From Marine Group I thaumarchaeote SCGC AAA799-D11 (lineage in GTDB: Archaea; Thermoproteota; Nitrososphaeria; Nitrososphaerales; Nitrosopumilaceae), in contig JOSY01000016.1 in the NCBI GenBank assembly GCA_000746765.1, forward strand, positions 1-52,428: a stretch of 52,428 nt of DNA, given 5' to 3'. The notes under the pieces were generated by a model, which was given only the letters and a program-made list of their open reading frames with translations, was not told the DNA's origin and ran no database searches. Both the position numbers and the translations under genes were made by a program. Positions 1-6,807 of this stretch are shown piece after piece. Position 1 is the stretch's first letter, and each line of letters opens with the position of its first letter.

Positions 1-93
1 AAGATGGCAATAAGATATGAGAGAATATCAGAAAATTATGAATCATTAATCAACATTGCATCATTTTTGATGTATTGTAGGGTTTTAGGATGA
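1..93 (+). CDS. Possible C-terminal end of a gene cut by the window edge
   Basis: Frame 1 is open from the first base to a TGA at 91-93, giving about 30 residues ending in FLMYCRVLG. It could be the tail of a gene that starts outside the window, lying about 10 bp before the CBS gene. Thirty open codons can occur by chance in AT-rich DNA, and there is no recognisable domain, so this is only a possibility. Confidence 0.3.
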   Translation, partial: KMAIRYERISENYESLINIASFLMYCRVLG

Positions 94-102
94 GTTGATA
101 AT

Positions 103-510
103 ATGACAATGGTGAGCCGAAAAGATTTCGATTATTCGTCAATTAAAGTACAAGATATTATGACACGTGCACTGATCACAGTTAACCCTAGTACAACTGC
201 TCTTCAAGTTGCTAAAATGATGGAACAAGGTGGAATAGGAGCTGTCATTGTAAAAGATGGTGAAAATCTTGTTGGTATTGTTACTGATAGAGATTATGCA
301 ACAAAGGTTGTTGCAAACAATCTTCCATTTGATACCACTGTTGAAAAAATAATGTCCTCTCCACTAATTACAATTAATCAGGGTGAACCAATTTCTGCTG
401 CAGCAGAAACAATGGCCAACAAAAAAATTAGAAAACTTGCTGTATCTGATAATGGTAATATCACTGGAATTATTACCTCGACTGATTTAGTAAATCAACT
501 AGCAAAGTGA
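103..510 (+). CDS. Two-CBS-domain protein
   Basis: The 135-residue protein is made almost entirely of a pair of CBS domains (about residues 18-70 and 82-134). Each carries the usual pattern: IMTRALITVNPSTTALQVA then GIVTDRDYATKV in the first, and IMSSPLITI then ITGIITSTDLV in the second. Paired CBS domains bind adenine nucleotides such as AMP, ATP or SAM and act as energy or ligand sensors. Stand-alone CBS proteins are numerous in ammonia-oxidizing archaea, usually with unknown partners. A second ATG (109) lies two codons inside the chosen start. It converges with the membrane-protein gene that begins directly at its stop, so no operon partner is visible here. Confidence 0.9.
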   Translation: MTMVSRKDFDYSSIKVQDIMTRALITVNPSTTALQVAKMMEQGGIGAVIVKDGENLVGIVTDRDYATKVVANNLPFDTTVEKIMSSPLITINQGEPISAAAETMANKKIRKLAVSDNGNITGIITSTDLVNQLAK

Positions 511-936
511 CTAGTACGTTTTTGTTTTTCTAAGAAATAATGTAACTGATGCCATATAACATGCAGTGGCAATTACTTCTGAAATCAATGATGCCAAAAA
601 TGGCTCTATGCTGATTTCTAAGAAATAATAAAAAGTTGGCCATCTTATTACAAGATAAACAATTTCTCCTACTCCAAAAGATGAAACTAGTGCAAGTAAT
701 TCTCTTCTGATTAACTCTTTTCTCATTGATTTGTAACGGTCTTTGTTGTCCCAGTAGAATAATCCTGAAAAAATCCCAAAATAAACAGCATATCCAAAGA
801 TAATTGTAAATGTTGTAGTAAGAAAACTATCATAATCTACTAGCATCTGGGCAAATACTGCTGAAAGTAATGCTGAAATTATAAAACAAATCAGAAAACT
901 TCTATTAATCCTCAATAACTGTTGATTAGACTTCAT
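511..936 (-). CDS. Small four-helix membrane protein, unknown function
   Basis: A 141-residue protein with four hydrophobic segments (roughly residues 15-33, 38-60, 85-103 and 115-135) separated by a charged loop, NKDRYKSMRKELIRREL. No family is recognised. It abuts the CBS gene tail to tail, and its start region overlaps the leader of the divergent glycosylase gene, so the two may share a short promoter region near 936-990. A cytoplasmic-membrane location is inferred from hydrophobicity only. Confidence 0.7.
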   Translation of the reverse strand: MKSNQQLLRINRSFLICFIISALLSAVFAQMLVDYDSFLTTTFTIIFGYAVYFGIFSGLFYWDNKDRYKSMRKELIRRELLALVSSFGVGEIVYLVIRWPTFYYFLEISIEPFLASLISEVIATACYMASVTLFLRKTKTY

Positions 937-987
937 AATTTTTTTAAAAATTTGATAACTAATATTTTGTTAGAGTCTGGGAAAAAT

Positions 988-1539
988 ATGAAAAGATGTC
1001 AATGGGCAACTGTGGAGCCAAACATAACTTATCATGATAAGGAATGGGGAAGACCTCAACATGATGACCAAAAATTATTTGAGTTCCTAATTTTAGAGGG
1101 TGCCCAGGCTGGTCTTTCATGGGTAACTATTCTCAAGCGCAGAGATGGCTACAAAAAGGCATTTTCTGATTTTGATGTTATCAAAGTTTCAAAATATTCT
1201 CAAAAACGCATATCAAAATTATTACAAGATGAAACAATAATTCGAAATAAACTCAAAATTAATTCTGCAATAAACAATGCAAAACAATTTCTCAAAATCC
1301 AAGAAGAGTTTGGTTCTTTTGACAAGTATCTGTGGGGTTTTGTAAATAACAAACCCATCAAAAATAAATTCAAAAAATTATCTGACTTGCCTGCGTCCAC
1401 TGAAATATCTAAAAAACTCAGCATAGACCTTAAAAAACGTGGATTTACTTTTGTAGGACCTACCATATGCTATGCATTAATGCAGGCAATAGGAATGGTT
1501 AATGATCATACGTCTGAGTGCTTTTTACATGGAAAATAA
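988..1539 (+). CDS. tag: DNA-3-methyladenine glycosylase I
   Basis: This base-excision repair enzyme removes 3-methyladenine from alkylated DNA. The protein begins MKRCQWATVEPNITYHDKEWG, and Cys4 and His16 match the Zn ligands near Cys4/His17 of the bacterial enzyme. The C-terminal NDHTSECF supplies the second His/Cys pair. The FEFLILEGAQAGLSWVTIL block and the motif near GPTICYALMQAIGMVNDH are family hallmarks. The frame stays open upstream to an ATG at 922, but the family N-terminus and the Zn Cys at position 4 fix the start at 988, giving 183 residues, a normal length. Tag-type enzymes are mostly bacterial, so an old transfer is plausible. Confidence 0.93.
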   Translation: MKRCQWATVEPNITYHDKEWGRPQHDDQKLFEFLILEGAQAGLSWVTILKRRDGYKKAFSDFDVIKVSKYSQKRISKLLQDETIIRNKLKINSAINNAKQFLKIQEEFGSFDKYLWGFVNNKPIKNKFKKLSDLPASTEISKKLSIDLKKRGFTFVGPTICYALMQAIGMVNDHTSECFLHGK

Positions 1540-1567
1540 TTTTATTCTCCTATAATCTTGACAAATC

Positions 1568-1939
1568 ATGGCAGAAGGAAAATTTGCAACATCTGTAACT
1601 TGTATGGATGGTAGAATACAACTACCTCTTGCAAAATGGATTAAAGAAAATTATTCTGTTGATTATGTTGATGCAATCACAGAACCAGGTGTTGACAAAA
1701 AAGTTGCAGACAATTCTGATCTTGAATCCATAAAGACCAAAGTTGGAATCTCAATTAATGCACACAAATCCGAACTAATTGTAGTGTCTGGTCACTATGA
1801 TTGCGCTGGCAACCCTGTTTCCGATGAAGAACACAAATCACAAATCAAAAAAGGTGTTGAAGTAATTTCATCTTGGAATACTGGCGCTAAAGTTATCGGA
1901 GTTTGGGTAGACGACACTTGGAATATCAACGTGTTATAG
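1568..1939 (+). CDS. Short beta-carbonic-anhydrase-like protein
   Basis: The 123-residue protein carries the residue set of the beta-carbonic anhydrase fold: Cys12-x-Asp14-x-Arg16 (TCMDGR) and His76-x2-Cys79 (SGHYDCAGN), the zinc ligands and Asp/Arg dyad of that family, which interconverts CO2 and bicarbonate. It is much shorter than classical beta enzymes (about 170-220 residues), and the hydrophobic active-site strands are reduced, so activity is uncertain. Only 4 bp separate it from the downstream Nramp-like transporter, so the two are almost certainly cotranscribed. This suggests a joint role, perhaps in inorganic-carbon or metal handling. The fold and residues are seen; the reaction is inferred. 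Confidence 0.7.
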   Translation: MAEGKFATSVTCMDGRIQLPLAKWIKENYSVDYVDAITEPGVDKKVADNSDLESIKTKVGISINAHKSELIVVSGHYDCAGNPVSDEEHKSQIKKGVEVISSWNTGAKVIGVWVDDTWNINVL

Positions 1940-1943
1940 AATA

Positions 1944-3209
1944 ATGGATTCAAAACTCTCCCATTTTTCAAAAACAGCTGGTCCTGGAATCTTATTTGCC
2001 TGTACTGCAATAGGCGTGTCTCATCTTGTTCAATCAACTAGGGCAGGTGCAGATTATGGCCTGTTGATACTAGGATTTGTTATTGTGGTTACTTTATTGA
2101 AATATCCTTTTTTTGAATACGGGTCTCGTTATGCAAATTCTACGCAAACAAGTATTATTGATGGATACAAAAAACTTGGAACTCCTGCACTGTGGTTGTA
2201 TTTCCTAATTACAATTGCATCAATGTTCTTTGTTACCGGCGCAGTTGGATTTGTTACTGCAGGATTTTTTGAAAATCTATTTGGGCTAGACTTTCTTGGG
2301 GAATGGACCATAATCATTTTGTTTGCAGTATGTGTTGGAATATTAGCTATAGGCAAATATCATGTTCTAGATAGTTTGATTAAGATTATCGCAATTGTTT
2401 TGCTTGTATCTACTGTTTCAGCATTTTTGTTGACATTGTATAATGGTCCAATTGAACCCATTGCAGGATTTGAACCAAAAGATCTTTGGGATATTTCTGG
2501 AATCTTTTTCCTGCTTGCTCTAATGGGCTGGATGCCAACTGCAGTTGATCTTTCAAGCTGGAATAGTCTCTGGACATTAGAGAGAATGAAACAAACTGAT
2601 TACAAGCCTAAACTCAAAGAGACTTTGTTTGAGTTTAGATTGGCATATTTGGTTACAGGGATTCTAGCAATAATGTTTGTAACACTAGGCGCATTCATCT
2701 TTTATGGTTCAGGTGATGAACTACCAAACAATAATGCACTTTTTGCCAATGAGATTGTTTCTTTGTATACTAAAACCATTGGAGATTGGAGCTATGTCAT
2801 AATTGCAGCTTCTGCCTTCACTGTGATGTTTGGAACAATTATTGCAGTACTTGATGGTTATTCCCGTTCTTTACAAAGGACAATAGAGTTGATTTTTACG
2901 AGAAAAGAAGAAAAGATACGTAAAAAATTCAGAATGCTATATGTGATTTTCTTACTTGTGATTTCTACAGGATCATTGACTGTGATATTTCAATTTGGAA
3001 ATAATCTCAAAGAATTAGTTGACTTTGCAACTGTTTTGTCCTTTGTTATAGCTCCGATAATTGCAGTTTTTAATTTCAGGTTGGTTACTGGCAAATTCTT
3101 GAATAAAGAATCTCAACCATCTGTAATCTTGAAGATTTTGAGTTTTGCAGGAATTATTTTCCTTAGTGGTTTTGCAATATTCTTCTTAGTCTTGAAATTT
3201 ATGTTGTAA
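1944..3209 (+). CDS. Nramp-like (SLC11-related) membrane transporter with altered metal-binding motifs
   Basis: A 421-residue protein with about 11 hydrophobic segments and Nramp-family layout: GPGILF at the start of helix 1, RAGADYG at its end, and a WMP motif in helix 6 (ALMGWMPTAVDLSSWN). In metal-transporting Nramp proteins helix 1 carries DPGN and helix 6 MPH. Here the aligned positions read GVSH and MPT, so the Asp, Asn and His of the divalent-metal site are replaced. The substrate is therefore probably not a classical Mn/Fe ion. It follows the carbonic-anhydrase-like gene by 4 bp and is likely translated from the same transcript. The DNA after it (3210-3274) carries the ferritin leader. 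Confidence 0.75.
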   Translation: MDSKLSHFSKTAGPGILFACTAIGVSHLVQSTRAGADYGLLILGFVIVVTLLKYPFFEYGSRYANSTQTSIIDGYKKLGTPALWLYFLITIASMFFVTGAVGFVTAGFFENLFGLDFLGEWTIIILFAVCVGILAIGKYHVLDSLIKIIAIVLLVSTVSAFLLTLYNGPIEPIAGFEPKDLWDISGIFFLLALMGWMPTAVDLSSWNSLWTLERMKQTDYKPKLKETLFEFRLAYLVTGILAIMFVTLGAFIFYGSGDELPNNNALFANEIVSLYTKTIGDWSYVIIAASAFTVMFGTIIAVLDGYSRSLQRTIELIFTRKEEKIRKKFRMLYVIFLLVISTGSLTVIFQFGNNLKELVDFATVLSFVIAPIIAVFNFRLVTGKFLNKESQPSVILKILSFAGIIFLSGFAIFFLVLKFML

Positions 3210-3274
3210 TTACCACCATAAGCTCAGCCTTAGCAAGTTTTTTTAATGTTGAAGATTGACTAATTTTGAAAATC

Positions 3275-3790
3275 ATGCGAATTTCTACAAAAATGAAAAA
3301 AGCTCTCAATGATCAAATTGCTTTAGAGGCTGCAGCTTCTAATAGTTACTTGGCAATGGCTTCTTGGTGTGAAGTCACAGGATACCAAGGTGGTGCTGAT
3401 TATTTTTATGCCCAATCTGATGAGGAAAAAACTCACATGCTAAAAATAATTCATTACCTAAATGATATTGGAGCTAATGCAACAATTCCTACAGTAAAAG
3501 CACCCACAAGTTCTTACAAATCACTTGAGGGTGTGATTAAAGCCGCTCTAAAAAATGAACAATCTGTTACAAAAGCAATTCATAAAATAGTTGAACTCTC
3601 ACACAAAGAAAAAGATCATTGTACATATGCATTTTTAGAATGGTTTGTCAACGAACAAGTTCAAGAAGAAACAAAATTTGAAACTATCTTACAAAAATTT
3701 GATCTCCTTGGACGAGATAAACTAGGAATTAATGAAGTCGACAAATTCTTAGCTGCTGAAGCTGGTGATTCCTCTTCTACTGCAGCTTAG
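3275..3790 (+). CDS. Ferritin
   Basis: A four-helix ferritin that oxidises and stores iron in a 24-subunit cage. The A helix carries the ferroxidase glutamate in ALEAAASNSYLAMASW, helix B has the E-x2-H pair in SDEEKTHML, and helices C/D have NEQVQEETKFE, so the di-iron site appears complete. The start is put at the ATG giving MRISTKMKKAL, the usual ferritin N-terminus; a TTG at 3266 would add three residues. About 171 residues is normal length. The C-terminal tail is short and rich in Ser/Ala. No obvious iron-regulator operator was found in the 65 bp upstream. Confidence 0.93.
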   Translation: MRISTKMKKALNDQIALEAAASNSYLAMASWCEVTGYQGGADYFYAQSDEEKTHMLKIIHYLNDIGANATIPTVKAPTSSYKSLEGVIKAALKNEQSVTKAIHKIVELSHKEKDHCTYAFLEWFVNEQVQEETKFETILQKFDLLGRDKLGINEVDKFLAAEAGDSSSTAA

Positions 3791-3835
3791 AACTTTTTCT
3801 AAAATAATTAATACTTCATTATTTACAATTCTTTC

Positions 3836-4168
3836 ATGACAGTAACTGTTACAAGAAAACCTGGTGGAATAACACAATTATTCAACACTGATACTGGTAG
3901 AGTTACTTACAAATGCAAAGCAGAATCAGCTTACATGTTGATTGAAGCATTTGGAGGAATTGTAAAGTTTAATCAAAAAGGTGCAATTGCAACCGTTACT
4001 GGACATGTGACCTCTTTGGAATCTTGTGATGTGCTAAAGAATGGACATCCTGAATACAAGGATGCACTTATTGCAATTATTTCTGCACACAAAGAATTTG
4101 CAAAAACTGTTTCTGATTCTTATCAAAAAGAAATCACAGAACTTGAAAACAAACTATCTTCACTCTAA
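3836..4168 (+). CDS. Conserved-looking hypothetical protein, 110 residues
   Basis: Soluble protein starting MTVTVTRKPGGITQLFNTD, with a beta-rich first half (repeated VTV, ATVTGHVTS) and a helical, charged C-terminus (YQKEITELENKLSS). It has single Cys residues at YKC and ESCDV. No family is recognised. It lies 46 bp downstream of ferritin on the same strand, so cotranscription is possible. Its 3' end overlaps by 4 bp a small convergent Cys-rich gene. Coding is supported by the length and typical codon use for the window. Confidence 0.65.
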   Translation: MTVTVTRKPGGITQLFNTDTGRVTYKCKAESAYMLIEAFGGIVKFNQKGAIATVTGHVTSLESCDVLKNGHPEYKDALIAIISAHKEFAKTVSDSYQKEITELENKLSSL

Positions 4169-4275
4169 GATTTGTATTTTTCACACTTACAGCCTCGAAC
4201 TAGGCATTTTCCATTTCCGTCCATGTGAATTGAATTGTCATGATAACATCCTACTTCCTTGTTATTGCATTTCAT
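4165..4275 (-). CDS. Cys-rich microprotein, 36 residues
   Basis: Reading the minus strand from the ATG at 4275 gives a 36-residue protein beginning MKCNNKEVGCYHDNS and ending KCLVRGCKCEKYKS. Cysteines at 3, 10, 24, 29 and 31 plus two histidines suggest a small zinc- or metal-binding fold. It is the last of three tiny minus-strand Cys-containing genes in a row (4635 to 4165) and overlaps the end of the convergent gene 3836-4168 by 4 bp. Function is unknown. Support comes from Cys density and spacing only. Confidence 0.45.
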   Translation of the reverse strand: MKCNNKEVGCYHDNSIHMDGNGKCLVRGCKCEKYKS

Positions 4276-4296
4276 TTTGATTCGCCCAATTAGAAA

Positions 4297-4407
4297 TTAT
4301 TTTTTTGATTCATCATGATCTTTGCCTATGTGGGTGGCAAGGTCGATTACACTACTTCCAAAATCCTTTCCACAAAACTTGCAATGAAATGTGTAATCAT
4401 TTGACAA
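4297..4407 (-). CDS. C2H2 zinc-finger microprotein, 36 residues
   Basis: Minus-strand frame from a TTG at 4407 to TAA at 4297, encoding about 36 residues that are essentially one C2H2 zinc finger: FHCKFCGKDF, then DLATHIGKDHD. Spacing is C-x2-C-x13-H-x4-H, with the aromatic and Leu positions of the classical finger. Single-finger microproteins are common in Nitrososphaerota. No ATG or GTG lies between the upstream in-frame stop and this frame, so TTG is the only standard start. It probably binds nucleic acid or protein; its partner is unknown. Confidence 0.6.
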   Translation of the reverse strand: MSNDYTFHCKFCGKDFGSSVIDLATHIGKDHDESKK

Positions 4408-4461
4408 GGCTGATCCTTGAACATAATATTATTTAAAAAATTTCTTGATTTCTGGTTTGAC

Positions 4462-4635
4462 TTATCCATAAATCATACAATGTTCGCATTCACAAACATC
4501 TTGTTTTTTTGCTTTTTTTAAGCAATTTTTGTGCTGTCCTGCTTGACACTGGACACAAATCTCATCAAGATTGTCAACGTTGGTATATTTTTTTGATTGG
4601 TCAAATCCAAAACCCCCATCTCGTGGTCCTACCAT
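4462..4635 (-). CDS. Small zinc-binding protein, 57 residues
   Basis: Minus-strand ATG at 4635, beginning MVGPRDGGFGFDQSKKYTN. Metal-ligand-like residues fall in two clusters: Cys27-x2-Cys30-x4-His35-x2-Cys38, and Cys48-x-Cys50-x-His52-Cys53, a pattern expected for one or two treble-clef or B-box-like Zn sites. The ligand density is far above chance. It lies about 30 bp downstream of the 100-residue gene at 4668-4970 on the same strand and may be cotranscribed with it. Function is unknown. Confidence 0.6.
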   Translation of the reverse strand: MVGPRDGGFGFDQSKKYTNVDNLDEICVQCQAGQHKNCLKKAKKQDVCECEHCMIYG

Positions 4636-4667
4636 TAATTTTACATGTATGATGTAGTATTTCTAGT

Positions 4668-4970
4668 TCACTGATTTGTTGCAGATTTTATTGCGTCATA
4701 CAATTCGTTTTTATGTTCTTCAATAATTCCTCTTATCTCAAATGAATCTACATATCCTCCTGCTGATGCACGGGTTGCTTTTAGCAAATAATGTAATGTT
4801 CCCTCTTCAATTTTTCCGACATAATATCCATACAAAAAGTCTGTCTCGTTTTCACACTTCCAAATTTTTTTGATGTTTGGGAATGTTTGTTTTATCTCTA
4901 TGTTTATTTCTAAAATTCTATTTTTTATGTACTGATCAAGTGATTTTCTTATTGTAGAGTCTTGAAGCAA
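4668..4970 (-). CDS. Hypothetical soluble protein, 100 residues
   Basis: A TTG start gives MLQDSTIRKSLDQYIKNRI, an amphipathic N-terminal helix. The middle is aromatic-rich (TDFLYGYYVGKIEEG) and the C-terminus is charged (IEEHKNELYDAIKSATNQ). No known family is recognised, and no signal peptide or membrane segment is present. It heads a minus-strand run that continues with two or three zinc-finger-like microproteins, so these may form a small unit. Confidence 0.55.
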   Translation of the reverse strand: MLQDSTIRKSLDQYIKNRILEINIEIKQTFPNIKKIWKCENETDFLYGYYVGKIEEGTLHYLLKATRASAGGYVDSFEIRGIIEEHKNELYDAIKSATNQ

Positions 4971-4996
4971 TTATAATTTATTTAGAATACTTGGCT

Positions 4997-5140
4997 TTAG
5001 TCCTTTTTCTGATCTTTGTCATCTTCTGGATTATCCCACATATGCATAGTTCCTCTTATCATAAATGAGCCTACAATAATGGCTACTAATCCTCCAGCAA
5101 TGAAAACAAAAAATTTCCCTACATCTTTTATGCTTGCCAA
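4997..5140 (-). CDS. Small single-pass membrane protein, 47 residues
   Basis: Minus-strand frame from TTG at 5140, preceded closely by an in-frame TAA, so TTG is the only usable standard start. A short N-terminal stretch (MASIKDVGKFF) leads into one hydrophobic helix (VFIAGGLVAIIVGSFMIRG) and an acidic tail rich in Asp/Glu/Lys (MWDNPEDDKDQKKD). The clean membrane-helix plus charged-tail design supports a real gene. Function is unknown. Confidence 0.5.
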   Translation of the reverse strand: MASIKDVGKFFVFIAGGLVAIIVGSFMIRGTMHMWDNPEDDKDQKKD

Positions 5141-5200
5141 TGATGCTTAATCGTAGTCATTCTAATTATAATTGTCTAAGTAATTGGATTAGATTCAATA

Positions 5201-5323
5201 ATGAGATTGAATAACTTATCTCATATGTCTAGAATTAAACAGATTGCTATTTGGATTGGAATTATTGGAGGGGGAATAGGATTCTTCTTCTTTTCTATAG
5301 AAGCTGCTGAATTTATGAGATAA
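5201..5323 (+). CDS. Small membrane protein, 40 residues
   Basis: ATG at 5201 starts MRLNNLSHMSRIKQIAIWIG, followed by one hydrophobic helix (IIGGGIGFFFF) and a short tail ending EAAEFMR. An alternative ATG at 5225 would give a 32-residue form starting MSRIKQ. It lies 41 bp before the flavin-binding gene on the same strand. Function is unknown, and codon content is the only further support. Confidence 0.4.
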   Translation: MRLNNLSHMSRIKQIAIWIGIIGGGIGFFFFSIEAAEFMR

Positions 5324-5363
5324 TCCTCAAAAATTAATTACGTTGTACTAATTTCTAGAAATA

Positions 5364-5810
5364 TTGTCTGAAATTACTGATGAGATCAAAGATTTTCTAA
5401 ATTTGCAAAAGTTGGGTTATGTTGCTACAGTTTCTTCTGATGGAACCCCAAACATTTCGCCCAAAGGCACCATTATTGGTTGGTCACAAAACCAACTGGC
5501 ATTTGCAGATATACGTTCACCAGATACTATACAAAATCTCAAAAGTAATCCTAATGTAGAAATTAATGTAATTGATCCTTTACTAAGAAAGGGATTTTTG
5601 TTTAAAGGCCTTGCAAAAATTATACAAGATGGTACTCTTTATGATGATATTTTGAAACATTATCGAGATAATGATATCAAGAGTCCAATTGGTGTAATCG
5701 TACTAGTGGATGTAACTAAAATTTCTGAGGTAACATCACCTTTGTATGATATGGGAATTACTGAGGATGAAATAAAATCAAAATGGAAAAAACATTTTGA
5801 TAGTTTATGA
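5364..5810 (+). CDS. Pyridoxamine-phosphate-oxidase-like FMN-binding protein
   Basis: A 148-residue split-barrel flavoprotein of the PNPOx-like superfamily. The N-terminal LNLQKLGYVATVSSDGTPNI and SPKGTIIGW match the strand pair that binds FMN, and LAFADIRSPDTIQNLKSNP is the typical following segment. These small dimeric proteins reduce or bind flavin, F420 or related cofactors. The cofG/cofH genes later in the window make an F420-type cofactor possible, but the sequence alone does not settle it. The start is TTG at 5364. Its last 6 bp overlap the convergent coiled-coil gene. Confidence 0.8.
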   Translation: MSEITDEIKDFLNLQKLGYVATVSSDGTPNISPKGTIIGWSQNQLAFADIRSPDTIQNLKSNPNVEINVIDPLLRKGFLFKGLAKIIQDGTLYDDILKHYRDNDIKSPIGVIVLVDVTKISEVTSPLYDMGITEDEIKSKWKKHFDSL

Positions 5811-6563
5811 TTCTTGATCTTTTGATTTGAGTTTGTTTAATTCTTTTTTTGTTTCTTCGTGTTCTTCTCTTTCTTTTTCTAAAAGTAACTGAATTGCTTC
5901 TAATTCTTTTTGTGTCATACTTAATTTTGATTTTAATGAGCCTACAACAGCACTTGCTGCTTCAATTACTCCTGCAGAACTCTTGTTATCTCCTTGAATG
6001 AATTCTCTTTCTTTTGGTGTAAGAATATTTGTATCTTGAAATTCGTCTTTTTTGTTTAACTCTTCTTTTGCATTATATAACCTTGAATTTGCTTCATCTA
6101 ATTCTTTTTTTGCTTCTACTTGCTGTTTTCTAATCTGAGACAATGCAGATTGCTCTGTTGCAATTTTTTCTTTTATGTCTTCATATTCTTTTGTAATTTC
6201 TTCTAACTCTTGTTTTATTTTTGAGAGATTCTCTTCTGTTTTGCCAAATTCTTCAAATGATTTTGAATCTTTGATTTGTTCTGAATTTTTAATTTTCTCT
6301 TTAATTTCTTTATGTTCTCTAATAACTATGTCAAGCTCCATTCTTTTTTGATTAAGTTCTTTTTTTACCAACATCAAATTACTTACTGCAGTTTCATATT
6401 CTTCTTTGACTGAATCAATTTTTTTCTGAATGCCGTTTAATTCCTCTTGTTTTTCTCTAAACTCGTTTTGAAGACCTTCAACTTCAGTTTCTAATTCTTC
6501 TTTTAGAACATATTCGTCACTATTTTCTGATACTGTGTCTTCCTTTTTGCCAAAAAGTCCCAT
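5805..6563 (-). CDS. Long coiled-coil protein
   Basis: After a short MGLFGKKEDTVSE leader the protein (about 252 residues) is an almost continuous coiled coil of Glu/Lys-rich heptads from about residue 20 to 165. A short break near TNILTPKEREFIQGDN and an Ala/Ser-rich helix (SAGVIEAASAVVGSLKSK) lead to a second coil to the end. There is no ATPase or other catalytic motif. The MGLFGKK start is preferred over an ATG four codons upstream (6575). It is the last gene of a minus-strand run with the small membrane protein, lysS and elp3. A scaffold or cytoskeletal role is a guess. Confidence 0.75.
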   Translation of the reverse strand: MGLFGKKEDTVSENSDEYVLKEELETEVEGLQNEFREKQEELNGIQKKIDSVKEEYETAVSNLMLVKKELNQKRMELDIVIREHKEIKEKIKNSEQIKDSKSFEEFGKTEENLSKIKQELEEITKEYEDIKEKIATEQSALSQIRKQQVEAKKELDEANSRLYNAKEELNKKDEFQDTNILTPKEREFIQGDNKSSAGVIEAASAVVGSLKSKLSMTQKELEAIQLLLEKEREEHEETKKELNKLKSKDQES

Positions 6564-6603
6564 TTCATTTCTCACCGTCTTTCTCTAAAAGATGAATCTT
6601 TCT

Positions 6604-6804
6604 TTATTGTTGTTTTGTTCTATGTCTGATGAATTTGAGGTAGAATCCTAATCCTCCAATTACTAAACCTGCAACCCAAGTTGCCACACTCATGCTTTTT
6701 GGAACAATTGCTTCCTGTGGGCCTATGATGAGTAATAATGCTCCCAAAATGATTAATGCAAATCCTCCACTGTTTTTTGATTTGTTATGCTCAGAATGAA
6801 CCAT
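6604..6804 (-). CDS. Small two-helix membrane protein, 66 residues
   Basis: After a hydrophilic MVHSEHNKSKNSG start, two hydrophobic helices follow (about 14-31, ALIILGALLLIIGP, and 40-58, ATWVAGLVIGGLGFYLKF) with a basic tail RHRTKQQ. It sits 3 bp after lysS and 28-40 bp before the coiled-coil gene, so it is probably cotranscribed with both. No family is recognised. Confidence 0.7.
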   Translation of the reverse strand: MVHSEHNKSKNSGGFALIILGALLLIIGPQEAIVPKSMSVATWVAGLVIGGLGFYLKFIRHRTKQQ

Positions 6805-6807
6805 TTT

